Shown piece by piece: positions 5,119-11,832 of a DNA stretch of 13,452 nt (position 1 is its first letter; each line of letters starts with the position of its first letter). The translations under genes and the position numbers were made by a program. The notes beneath the pieces were generated by a model. It did not search any database. It saw only the letters and a list, made by a program, of their open reading frames with translations, and was not told the origin of the DNA. The DNA is from JADJPL01 sp964607915 (GTDB lineage: Bacteria > Bacteroidota > Bacteroidia > Chitinophagales > Saprospiraceae), in NCBI GenBank assembly GCA_964607915.1, contig CAZSMU010000104.1, positions 1-13,452 of the forward strand, given 5' to 3'.

Positions 5119-7164
5119 CTATGGCCTGGCCTTCCTAAACGCGGGGTTGGGCAGGCGAAGGGGGAAAAGCCGGGTGTGCCAGGTACCGGTATCGGTGCCC
5201 GAAGAGCCGGATGCTGTATTGGCTGCGCTGCGCATCGGCTCGGCGGGTAGTGTAGGGTCGGGGAGGGCATCCAGTTCGAGAGCGTCTATGGAGAACTCTA
5301 TACGGCTGGCAATCAATTTAAAATAGCTCAGGCTCTCCGGGTGGTTGAATTGCTCTACGGCGTGTTCGTACAGCAACCCTACGTCCTGGCCGTCGAAAAC
5401 CCAGGCGGCGCCTTTTGCCAATAGCGGGGGTAGTTTCTGTACTTTCCCCCCGAGGAGGGCGCCATATACTTCAAACCCGTTGGATAAATAGAGCAGGCTG
5501 ACGTACACGGGAAAACGAGCCAGATTGCGTACCCGTATGCGCAACCTGCCGCCATACGGACGACCCTCAAAATCACCGGCCTCGAACTCAATGCGCAGTT
5601 CGTTCTTCACCAGGGGAATCGGGTGGAGTACGCCGTCGCTGTGCACGCGGAAGAATTCTACTGCCACAGAGGCCGGAGGCAGGTGTTTGGGGCCCACTGG
5701 CTCGAGATTTTTTACATATTCCCACCGAGAAATGTGTTTCAGGTGGGCAACGGTTTGTGCCAGGGCGGCTGCCGACAAGTCTTTCGAGGGCAATACCAGG
5801 GGCCGTCCGGGGTCGCCAGGGTGGGTGATGGCGTATCGGCCTTCGCGGAGATATACCGCATAGTCGGCTTCGCGCTCCCTGTTGGTGGGCCTTAGCATAT
5901 CGTCCACCGATTGAAGGGCGCTGCGCAATACTTCGGCGGCGGGTTCCTGCCCGGTGCCTTCTACGAAAATGCGGATAGGGGCGGAACGGAACCCATCGGC
6001 ATGGGCCCGGTACAGGCCTGCGTTCCGGTCGAGCAACGCCTCGGTAGCACTGTCAAAGGAGAGCAAGGTCTCCGCAGGGGCGATGGAGCGTATATCGGCT
6101 AAGTAAACGGGGCTTTCTTTCCCATGCTCGACGATGCGCACCCCGCCGGCCTGTGCGGAGACGCCGTGTATGGCGCCCAGGTCCATAGCCCAACCATTTT
6201 GAGCGGTGTACACGACATTGGCATACAGCGCACCGGTATGGGAGGGCCGGCCCAGAAAGCCGAGGGAGGAATCGCCGTCGCCCCCGGCATAAACGCGGGG
6301 CGATTGAGGGAACTGGCTTTTGATAAAGCTGCGCAGCCTGCTGCCGAGGTCGGAATAGGTGATCTGCCCGTCTGATCTCCGCAAGATGTCCATCAGGTTA
6401 TGGGTGAAAATACCAGATCCTCCCGACTCATAGGCCAGTTCGTCGCTCTGGCAGGCCGATAGTGAAATGTGCCGGCCCTCGGGCAGCACCTGCTCCAGAG
6501 GCAGGGTCATCAGGTCATCCCGTCGTACGGCAGGGGCGAACAGGAACTGTTCCCAGGGTCGTACCGGCAGCAGCGCCTGTAGCCGCGGCAGCTCGGTGCG
6601 AGGGGGCAGGGGTTTGAACCGCCGCACTTGCAGTGCAGACTCTTCGCCGTCGGGGGAAGCGTCGCGCGTATTATCGCCCGAGTGGCAACAGTCGAAAATC
6701 GCCACTACGTGAGGGGGGACCCGTTTGGGGGCATCGGTGGTGCCGTGCGCCACGCGGTGGATTAGGAAACGCAACTCTTTGTCGCACAGCAACTGGTGCT
6801 GCCCTGGTGTCGGGGTAACAGAATCGTGGCAGACCAGGCCCTCAAGCCGGCCATCGGGCTCAAAGCGCCAAAGCCGGGGGTCTGCTCTTTCCTGTGCGCC
6901 ATGCCCGGAGTAGTAAAACAGGGCCACATCTCCAGAGCCTGCTGCTCCAAGGTGGGCCTCAAAGCGCGCAGCGACTTGAGCCTTGCTCGCTTTTTCGTTT
7001 ATCAGCGTCTCTATCTGCAGGGTAAACCGCCCAGCCTCAGTTTCTTCCAGGAATTTTTTAAAGCGCAGCACGTCGCCTACACAGCCGCTGAGCGGCTGAA
7101 CGGGGTAGAGGTACGCATCAATCCCTACCAACAGGGCATACAATACAGGTTTGGGTGCAAGCAT
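5119..7164 (-). CDS. Caspase-family (C14) protease with C-terminal beta-rich extension
   Basis: 681 residues with no signal peptide or membrane segment, so probably cytosolic. The p20-like part (about 7-170) opens YALLVGIDAY and holds the catalytic dyad: His88 in YYSGHGAQ and Cys160 in IFDCCHSG. A p10-like part (about 230-305) has SACQSDELAYE, as in type I metacaspases and bacterial orthocaspases, and ends GFLGRP. Residues about 310-370 resemble a small beta barrel. Residues 517-605 form a beta-rich module (LRIRVRNLARFPVYVSLLYLSNGF) similar in pattern to DUF4384-like domains. The last 40 residues are Ser/Thr/Pro-rich, then WHTRLFPLRLPN. Such proteins act as processing or suicide proteases in stress or defence settings; the substrate is unknown. 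The gene begins 27 bases after the Fur-family gene on the same strand with no terminator between, so it is probably cotranscribed with the metal regulator. Confidence 0.88.
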   Translation of the reverse strand: MLAPKPVLYALLVGIDAYLYPVQPLSGCVGDVLRFKKFLEETEAGRFTLQIETLINEKASKAQVAARFEAHLGAAGSGDVALFYYSGHGAQERADPRLWRFEPDGRLEGLVCHDSVTPTPGQHQLLCDKELRFLIHRVAHGTTDAPKRVPPHVVAIFDCCHSGDNTRDASPDGEESALQVRRFKPLPPRTELPRLQALLPVRPWEQFLFAPAVRRDDLMTLPLEQVLPEGRHISLSACQSDELAYESGGSGIFTHNLMDILRRSDGQITYSDLGSRLRSFIKSQFPQSPRVYAGGDGDSSLGFLGRPSHTGALYANVVYTAQNGWAMDLGAIHGVSAQAGGVRIVEHGKESPVYLADIRSIAPAETLLSFDSATEALLDRNAGLYRAHADGFRSAPIRIFVEGTGQEPAAEVLRSALQSVDDMLRPTNREREADYAVYLREGRYAITHPGDPGRPLVLPSKDLSAAALAQTVAHLKHISRWEYVKNLEPVGPKHLPPASVAVEFFRVHSDGVLHPIPLVKNELRIEFEAGDFEGRPYGGRLRIRVRNLARFPVYVSLLYLSNGFEVYGALLGGKVQKLPPLLAKGAAWVFDGQDVGLLYEHAVEQFNHPESLSYFKLIASRIEFSIDALELDALPDPTLPAEPMRSAANTASGSSGTDTGTWHTRLFPLRLPNPAFRKARP

Positions 7165-7191
7165 AGGGGCGGAAGCAGGTGATATAGGGCG

Positions 7192-7629
7192 TTACCGGCA
7201 CCCTTCGCAGAGGCCCTGAAGGACGAGGTAGGCAGATTTGATTACGAAGCCGGGCACGTCGAGCCGATCCGGTGCCTGGATACCATCCACACAGACGGTG
7301 CGGCCACAGCGGCCGCAGTGCAGGTGGGCATGCCGATCCAGATGGATAGCAGGCGAACAACCACTGTGGCACAAGGCGAACTTGAGCTTCTCCGTCCCGT
7401 CAATGGCCCGGTGGATGAGGCCCTTTTCCTCAAAGGTGCGCAAGGTGCGGTACAACGTGATGCGGTTTACCGGGCCGAGCACCGCTTCGAGATCGCTCTG
7501 GGCAATGGCCTCCCTGCGCTGCAGGAATACGCCGAGTACTTGTTCGCGAATAGCCGTCAGGTGCAGGGCGTGTTTGCGCAAAAGCTGCCTTGCAAGGCCG
7601 TTTTCTATAGGAGACGCAGTAGGGCTCAT
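7192..7629 (-). CDS. Fur-family metal-dependent repressor, probably Zur
   Basis: 145 residues, the usual Fur length. The N-terminal winged helix (about 15-80) contains NRITLYRTLRTFEEKGLIHRA, the family recognition region. The dimerisation domain has HLDRHAHLHCGRCGRTVCV with Cys105 and Cys108, and ends LCEGC with Cys141 and Cys144. These four cysteines form the structural zinc site, and His100, His102 and His104 are candidate regulatory ligands. A zinc role (Zur) is favoured by context: a divergently transcribed His/Cys-rich exported protein and a ZnuD-like receptor share its control region, which carries a 7-1-7 inverted repeat at 7680-7694. The alternatives, an iron or peroxide sensor of the same family, cannot be excluded from sequence alone. 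The gene is likely autoregulated and leads into the caspase gene. Confidence 0.85.
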   Translation of the reverse strand: MSPTASPIENGLARQLLRKHALHLTAIREQVLGVFLQRREAIAQSDLEAVLGPVNRITLYRTLRTFEEKGLIHRAIDGTEKLKFALCHSGCSPAIHLDRHAHLHCGRCGRTVCVDGIQAPDRLDVPGFVIKSAYLVLQGLCEGCR

Positions 7630-7663
7630 GGCAATGGGTTTTTACAAGAACGCATTTTTGAGG

Positions 7664-7671
7664 CAAAGTTA
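7664..7671 (-). promoter_or_regulatory. Candidate -7 element of the Fur-family gene
   Basis: The minus strand reads TAACTTTG, matching TAnnTTTG. A weak -33 (CTTG) begins 21 bases upstream at about 7693-7696. The start codon at 7629 would lie some 30 bases downstream of the transcription start. The 7-1-7 repeat falls between the two promoter boxes, as expected for autorepression. Confidence 0.45.
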
Positions 7672-7679
7672 TTGGCAAA

Positions 7680-7694
7680 TGAAACAATGTTGCA
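7680..7694. promoter_or_regulatory. Candidate Fur/Zur box (7-1-7 inverted repeat)
   Basis: TGAAACA-A-TGTTGCA is an inverted repeat with 7-base arms and a 1-base centre, with one mismatched pair. The 7-1-7 form is the core layout of Fur-family operators. It lies between -7 elements facing both ways, so one bound dimer could block both the Fur-family/caspase transcript and the exported protein/receptor transcript. Confidence 0.5.
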
Positions 7695-7703
7695 AGATAA
7701 ATG

Positions 7704-7711
7704 TATTTTTG
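7704..7711 (+). promoter_or_regulatory. Candidate -7 element of the plus-strand metal-uptake genes
   Basis: TATTTTTG matches TAnnTTTG. Transcription would start near 7718, leaving a leader of about 90 bases to the ATG at 7811. The Fur/Zur-like box covers the -24 to -38 region, where a -33 box would lie. Confidence 0.4.
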
Positions 7712-7810
7712 TTGACGGGCAAAAAACAGAGTTGAGGCTGGCGGAGAGAAAAAGGCCTTTAGGGGTCCTTGGCCATCTGCCTGCTAAGTGTCCTTTGTGA
7801 AACAGCGGTA

Positions 7811-8206
7811 ATGCAAGCGATGTATCGGTCTTTTGGACGGCGTTTGGGCGCGGCAGTTTTGTCGCTGCTGTTCGTTTTGCCACTCATCAGTACGGAGTGG
7901 CACGAGATTGCGCTGGCTCGATACCGCCTGAAGCATCCTTGGAGCCATTGCAGTGCGCATGGCCATGCAGGGGTGGAAACCATCTGTAGTGGGCATGGGG
8001 CTCACCATTGTGCGATCTGCGATTTCAGCTACGCGAAGATACTTCTTTTTGAAGCGCCGGCTCCATGCCGGACACCTTTACCGATGCCGGTACAATTGGT
8101 GAGAGGGGGCTCCCGGGATATTTTTTCGCCCCCATTGCCGGCACTTGCCGTTCGAGGCCCCCCTTGTAGCCTTGTCCTTTTCAAGCAATGCGCACAGGTC
8201 TGTTGA
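7811..8206 (+). CDS. Small exported His/Cys-rich protein at a metal-uptake locus
   Basis: 131 residues from the ATG at 7811 (Met4 at 7820 is an alternative; an in-frame start at 7769 would add 14 residues that do not look like a signal). A basic start (YRSFGRRLG) is followed by a hydrophobic segment, AAVLSLLFVLPLIS (14-27), acting as signal peptide or anchor. Residues 42-70 are packed with metal ligands: His42, His46, Cys47, His50, His52, Cys59, His62, His65, His66, Cys67 and Cys70, ending HHCAICDFSYAK. This resembles small Bacteroidota proteins found before metal TonB receptors and, loosely, DUF2946; I cannot name the family with certainty. It is the first gene of the plus-strand set, divergent from the Fur-family gene, with the receptor gene 102 bases downstream. 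A periplasmic or inner-membrane metal-binding role is inferred. Confidence 0.65.
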   Translation: MQAMYRSFGRRLGAAVLSLLFVLPLISTEWHEIALARYRLKHPWSHCSAHGHAGVETICSGHGAHHCAICDFSYAKILLFEAPAPCRTPLPMPVQLVRGGSRDIFSPPLPALAVRGPPCSLVLFKQCAQVC

Positions 8207-8251
8207 GGCCGGGTGCCTTTCTCTCTTTTTTCCATCGGTCGGGATTTCTGT

Positions 8252-8277
8252 GGAACATGCCTTTGTGGCCGTGTTCC
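8252..8277 (+). repeat. Hairpin in the gap between the small exported protein and the receptor gene
   Basis: GGAACA (8252-8257) pairs with TGTTCC (8272-8277), extended inward by G-C pairs with one mismatch. It lies 31 bases before the receptor ATG at 8309. It may affect expression of the receptor relative to the first gene. There is no T-run. Confidence 0.3.
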
Positions 8278-8308
8278 GGTGAATTGCGGCGTATTGAAGG
8301 GACATGTG

Positions 8309-10663
8309 ATGGCAAAGCGGCGTATTTTTTCAAAAATGGGTTTGCAGCGGCTGTATGCGGGACTGCTCCCGCTCTGCTTTTTTTCTGTGGTGGCGCAGGG
8401 TCAAAACTGCCATCTCCACTTGTACGGCTATGTGCGGGACTCCAGCACGGCGGTGCCGTTGTCCTTCGCCAGTATCCTGATCCGGGAGACGGGGCAGGGA
8501 GCGCTGGCGGATGAACAGGGGTATTTTCATGTGGAAGGTCTTTGCCCGGGGGAATACACCCTCCAGGCGACGAGGGTGGGATGCTCGGACAAGACCGAGC
8601 GCCTGACGGTGCGGGTGGACACAGGGGTTTCTATCTACTTACAGCAGACCTCTCTGGAACTGGGACGCGTGGAGGTTTCGGCCACCCGTGCGGCCCAGGT
8701 GTCGGCCCAGGCCAGCAATACGCTGGGAGGGATAGGGCTGGATGCCGGCAAAGCGCTGGGCCTGGCGGAAAGTCTCAAGCGCATACCGGGGGTGAGCAGC
8801 CTCAATACAGGCGCCACGATTTCCAAGCCGGTAATCCAGGGCTTGCACAGCAACCGAATCCTTATCCTGAACAATGGGGTGCGGCAGGAAGGGCAGCAGT
8901 GGGGCTCTGAACATGCACCGGAAGTAGATCCCTTCACGGCACAGGAGGCGACGGTCATCAAAGGGGCGGGCAGTGTGCGCTACGGCTCGGATGCATTGGG
9001 CGGCGTCATCTTGCTCAAGCCCGCGGCCATCCGTTCTGCGGCAGGCCTGGGAGGTGAAATCAACCTCCAGGGTATGGGCAATGGGCGCGGCGGGGCAGCT
9101 TCCGGAATGCTGGAGTTTCGCCCGGCAGGCGCAAAGTTGCCGATAGCAGCCCGTATCCAGGGTACCCTCAAACGCAGCGGCAACCTGCGCACCCCGGATT
9201 ATTTCCTGCACAATACCGGGGTATTGGAGCGCAACTTCTCCTGGACTCTCCGCACGGATCGCCCCAACTGGGAGAGCGAGGTGTATTACTCTCGTTTTTA
9301 TACGCAATTGGGTATCCTGCGCGATGCGCACATCGGCAACCTAAGCGATCTGAAGGAGGCCATCGAGCGAGGTAGGCCTTTGCAGGATGGCGCGTTCTCT
9401 TACCAGCTCGCGCGCCCGCAACAGCGCGCCCTGCACGAACTGGTGCGCTGGCGCACCAAAATGCGGGTAGGGGAAAGCAGCCATCTGGAGTGGCAGCTCA
9501 GCCGACAGTTCAACCGGCGGCAGGAATACGATGCCCACCGCCGCTTCAACGCCCTGCCCGCTGCACTCGATGAACCGCAAATCGCCCTTGAAATCACGAC
9601 CCACCGCATAGAAGCCGATCTGGAACACCATTGGATGAAACACCTGTCGGGCCATATCGGCGTCAATGCCATGGCGCAACGCAATACAACCGACCGCGGG
9701 GCCTTGCTGCCCGACTACGAAAATTCGGCAGTCGGCGCGTACTGGATAGAGCGATGGAAGAATTATCCGCAGCCGCTGGAACTGGAACTGGGCCTGCGCT
9801 ACGACCTTCAGCGCTTGTCGGCGGGGCCGTTTGAACGCGATACGAGCATCAAAATCCGCTCGTTCCGGAACATCTCCGGCTCGCTGGGCGCCGTGTACGC
9901 GTTGTCGGCGAGAGCCCGCCTGCGAGCCCATTCCGGCCTTGCCTGGCGGGCACCGCACGTGAGCGAGTTGTACAGTTCCGGCGTACACCACGGTTCCGCC
10001 AGCTACGAACAGGGCAACCCCTACCTCGGTCCGGAGCGGGCCTGGAACAACAGCCTCACGCTGGAGTGGGCCTCCGAAGAAGACCGGCACACTCTTTTCC
10101 TGAGCGTTTTCTACAACCGGATAGACGATTATATCTATCTGCAGCCTATGGCGGCTCCTGTACTCACCATTCGCGGGGCCTTCCCCGGGTTCGCATACGC
10201 ACAGGCCGATGCGCGGCTGCGTGGCTTCGATGCCCGCTACGCGCTGCATCCGGGCGCGCGCTGGATGGCCGAGGTACAAGCCTCCGTCGTACAGGGCTGG
10301 AACCGGGCGCGCAAGGAATATCTGGTGTTCATGCCGCCCGTGCAGTTGCGCTACCACCTGCGCTACTCGCTGAACCTGGAGGCCAAGCCCTGCCCGGAGC
10401 GCTTCTTACAAATTTCCGCCGTGCAGGCCCTGCAGCAGTCCTGGGCACCGGAAGGCCAGGATTATGCAGCCCCGCCGGCAGGCTACATGCGCATAGATGC
10501 CGAAGCGGCTTACTCCCTGCACCTTGGACGACAGCATATCGAACTGGGCTTGTCGGTCATCAACCTGCTGAATGCGGAATACCGCGAGTACCTCAACCGA
10601 CTCCGCTATTTTGCGGCAGAACCCGGCAGGAATGTGCTGCTGCGCATTCGTCTGCCATTTTAA
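8309..10663 (+). CDS. TonB-dependent outer-membrane receptor, ZnuD-like (zinc uptake)
   Basis: 784 residues from the ATG at 8309. Earlier in-frame codons from 8213 precede the basic-hydrophobic signal (GLQRLYAGLLPLCFFSVVAQG) and are unlikely to be translated. The mature protein starts near Gln32-Asn-Cys. Residues 37-115 are a carboxypeptidase-regulatory-like beta domain (GYVRDSSTAVPLSFASI). The plug spans about 120-240, with VEVSATR, SLKRIPGVSSLNTG, KPVIQGLHSNRILILNNG, VRQEGQQWGSEHAPEVDP and GSVRYGSDALGGVI. The rest is a 22-strand-type barrel ending NVLLRIRLPF with the terminal Phe used by BAM. The QGLHSNR and QWGSEHAPEVD signatures match ZnuD-like zinc receptors, and the Fur-family repressor and His-rich protein alongside support zinc. 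Heme or another metal chelate remains possible. No susD-like gene is adjacent, which argues against glycan uptake. Confidence 0.88.
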   Translation: MAKRRIFSKMGLQRLYAGLLPLCFFSVVAQGQNCHLHLYGYVRDSSTAVPLSFASILIRETGQGALADEQGYFHVEGLCPGEYTLQATRVGCSDKTERLTVRVDTGVSIYLQQTSLELGRVEVSATRAAQVSAQASNTLGGIGLDAGKALGLAESLKRIPGVSSLNTGATISKPVIQGLHSNRILILNNGVRQEGQQWGSEHAPEVDPFTAQEATVIKGAGSVRYGSDALGGVILLKPAAIRSAAGLGGEINLQGMGNGRGGAASGMLEFRPAGAKLPIAARIQGTLKRSGNLRTPDYFLHNTGVLERNFSWTLRTDRPNWESEVYYSRFYTQLGILRDAHIGNLSDLKEAIERGRPLQDGAFSYQLARPQQRALHELVRWRTKMRVGESSHLEWQLSRQFNRRQEYDAHRRFNALPAALDEPQIALEITTHRIEADLEHHWMKHLSGHIGVNAMAQRNTTDRGALLPDYENSAVGAYWIERWKNYPQPLELELGLRYDLQRLSAGPFERDTSIKIRSFRNISGSLGAVYALSARARLRAHSGLAWRAPHVSELYSSGVHHGSASYEQGNPYLGPERAWNNSLTLEWASEEDRHTLFLSVFYNRIDDYIYLQPMAAPVLTIRGAFPGFAYAQADARLRGFDARYALHPGARWMAEVQASVVQGWNRARKEYLVFMPPVQLRYHLRYSLNLEAKPCPERFLQISAVQALQQSWAPEGQDYAAPPAGYMRIDAEAAYSLHLGRQHIELGLSVINLLNAEYREYLNRLRYFAAEPGRNVLLRIRLPF

Positions 10664-10670
10664 AAACAAT

Positions 10671-10742
10671 AGACTTGTTGCGCGGGGGATTTCGAGGGGT
10701 AAAAAAGACTTCCTTCCCCGCTGCCCCCCACGCCATAAGTCT
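10671..10742 (+). repeat. Intercistronic repeat element, copy 2, leader of the lipoprotein gene
   Basis: The ends pair as a long hairpin: AGACTTGTTGCG at 10671-10682 with the complement in CGCCATAAGTCT (10731-10742), continuing through GGGGG/CCCCC with few mismatches. It begins 7 bases after the receptor stop and ends 18 bases before the lipoprotein ATG at 10761. Both halves match copy 1 (3477-3638) in the same orientation relative to the downstream gene. There is no T-run, so read-through is expected; it could stabilise, process or attenuate the message. Confidence 0.65.
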
Positions 10743-10760
10743 GCTCAAAAAAATACAAAC

Positions 10761-11303
10761 ATGAAACCGTATAAATTCTCTTTTTTAGCTATTGGTATTA
10801 TTGTATTGCTGGGCCTATCCGCTTGTGAAAAAGACAAAGACGGCGGCCCGAACAACGAGCAGGAGCTCATCACGACGGTACGCCTGACGTTTACTATCCC
10901 AGGGCAATCGCTCGTGTTCAACGCCAAAGATACCGACGGCGATGGCGGCCTGCCCCCGGTCATTGACGCCATATCGCTGAACGCCAATACGACCTATGGC
11001 CTCAAGGTAGAGTTTTTGGACGAATCCAAAAGCCCCGCCGTAGATTTCACGTCGGAAGTGCGGGAAGAAGGAGCTGACCATCTGGTGTGCTTCGCCGCGA
11101 GCGGCAGTGCGCCTACCCCCAGCGACCTCGACAAAGACGCTAACGGCAAGACCCTGGGGCTGAGTAGTACGGTCAAGACGGGCACCGCCGGGAGCGGTAC
11201 GCTCAAGGTGACCCTGAAACACCTCGCCGACAAGTCGAAAGCCAATGCCTGCAGCACGGGCGAGACGGATGCAGAAGTGACGTTTAACGTGACGCTGAAG
11301 TAG
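10761..11303 (+). CDS. Lipoprotein partner of the TonB receptor
   Basis: 180 residues. The signal peptide (KFSFLAIGIIVLLG) leads to a lipobox LSAC with Cys22 as the lipidated residue, followed by EKDKDGGPNN, so it is probably an outer-membrane lipoprotein. The mature part is a beta-rich domain with an Asp-rich stretch DTDGDGG, a conserved-looking NANTTYGLKVEFLDE segment, Cys residues in HLVCFAA and ANACSTGETD, and an ending AEVTFNVTLK. I recognise the type as a Bacteroidota lipoprotein often found just after metal TonB receptors, but have no family name for it. An in-frame start at 10572 lies inside the receptor gene and is rejected. It probably belongs to the metal-uptake operon, with repeat copy 2 between it and the receptor. 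A substrate-capturing or receptor-accessory role is inferred. Confidence 0.75.
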   Translation: MKPYKFSFLAIGIIVLLGLSACEKDKDGGPNNEQELITTVRLTFTIPGQSLVFNAKDTDGDGGLPPVIDAISLNANTTYGLKVEFLDESKSPAVDFTSEVREEGADHLVCFAASGSAPTPSDLDKDANGKTLGLSSTVKTGTAGSGTLKVTLKHLADKSKANACSTGETDAEVTFNVTLK

Positions 11304-11314
11304 GAAAGAATCGG

Positions 11315-11351
11315 TTGCGAGGGGAACCGCGGTTCCCCTCGCAACAAGCCT
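11315..11351 (+). repeat. Perfect 30-base palindrome / repeat element copy 3, leader of the VOC gene
   Basis: Positions 11315-11344 form a perfect palindrome (TTGCGAGGGGAACC and its complement around the centre). The right part, CCCCTCGCAACAAGCCT (11335-11351), matches copy 1 at 15 of 17 bases. It lies 11 bases after the lipoprotein stop, and 18 bases separate its end from a GTG at 11370 (21 from the ATG at 11373). There is no T-run. It looks like a minimal version of the element at 10671-10742. Confidence 0.6.
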
Positions 11352-11372
11352 AATACAACCAAACTTGCTGTG

Positions 11373-11762
11373 ATGAACCAGCGACTTGTCCAAATTGCCC
11401 TGATCGTAGCGGACTACGACGAAGCCATCGCCTACTACACCCAGGTGCTGGGCTTTGAATTGATTGAAGACACTGTGCTGAGTCCGCAGAAGCGCTGGGT
11501 CGTAGTGTCTCCCCGTGGGGAAGGGGGCTGCCGCCTGCTGCTGGCCAAGGCCGTAGGCGAAGCGCAGCAGAGGCGGGTGGGCGACCAGACTGGCGGGCGC
11601 GTTTTCCTGTTCCTGCACACCGACGACTTTGACCGCGATTACCGCCACTTACGCGCACAAGGGGTGTCTTTTATACGGGAACCCGCGCAGGAATCCTATG
11701 GGAAAGTAGCGGTGTTCAGCGATTTATACGGAAATTTATGGGACTTGATAGAGCCGGTATAA
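11373..11762 (+). CDS. VOC (glyoxalase/bleomycin-resistance) family protein
   Basis: 129 residues, one vicinal-oxygen-chelate domain made of two beta-alpha-beta-beta-beta halves: VQIALIVADYDEAIAYYTQVLGFELIED, then RLLLA, then FLFLHTDDFDRDYRHLRAQGVSFI and VAVFSDLYGNLWDLIEP. It has no signal peptide, so it is cytosolic. The Glu of DLIEP is in the usual C-terminal metal-ligand position, while the first-strand ligand, often His, is Gln7, so metal binding may differ from glyoxalase I. The substrate is not predictable from sequence. I chose the ATG at 11373; a GTG at 11370, three bases earlier, would keep the 18-base spacing seen after the other two repeat copies. The receptor/lipoprotein unit lies upstream on the same strand; functional linkage is uncertain. 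Confidence 0.82.
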   Translation: MNQRLVQIALIVADYDEAIAYYTQVLGFELIEDTVLSPQKRWVVVSPRGEGGCRLLLAKAVGEAQQRRVGDQTGGRVFLFLHTDDFDRDYRHLRAQGVSFIREPAQESYGKVAVFSDLYGNLWDLIEPV

Positions 11763-11773
11763 GGGGAAATGCG

Positions 11774-11781
11774 TATTTTTG
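11774..11781 (+). promoter_or_regulatory. Candidate -7 element of the PorP/SprF gene
   Basis: TATTTTTG matches the Bacteroidota -7 consensus TAnnTTTG, 12 bases after the VOC stop. It would give a leader of about 45 bases to the ATG at 11833. No clear TTTG -33 box is present at the usual spacing. Confidence 0.35.
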
Positions 11782-11832
11782 AACCTGGCAATTGCACGTA
11801 CTCCCAAATCGTTAAAACTCAAAACCGCCAGG

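Noticed and set aside
9341..10357. Minus-strand open frame of 338 codons
   Set aside because: It is antisense to the TonB receptor barrel; no domain or signal sequence is recognisable, and the receptor frame is intact throughout.
11315..11344. Rho-independent terminator after the lipoprotein gene
   Set aside because: The palindrome is perfect but no T-run follows on the plus strand (ACAAGCC) or the minus strand, and the sequence matches the repeat-element ends seen elsewhere.
10815..11648. Minus-strand open frame of 277 codons spanning the lipoprotein and VOC genes
   Set aside because: It crosses two well-supported plus-strand genes and the 30-base palindrome between them; the translation has no recognisable family features.
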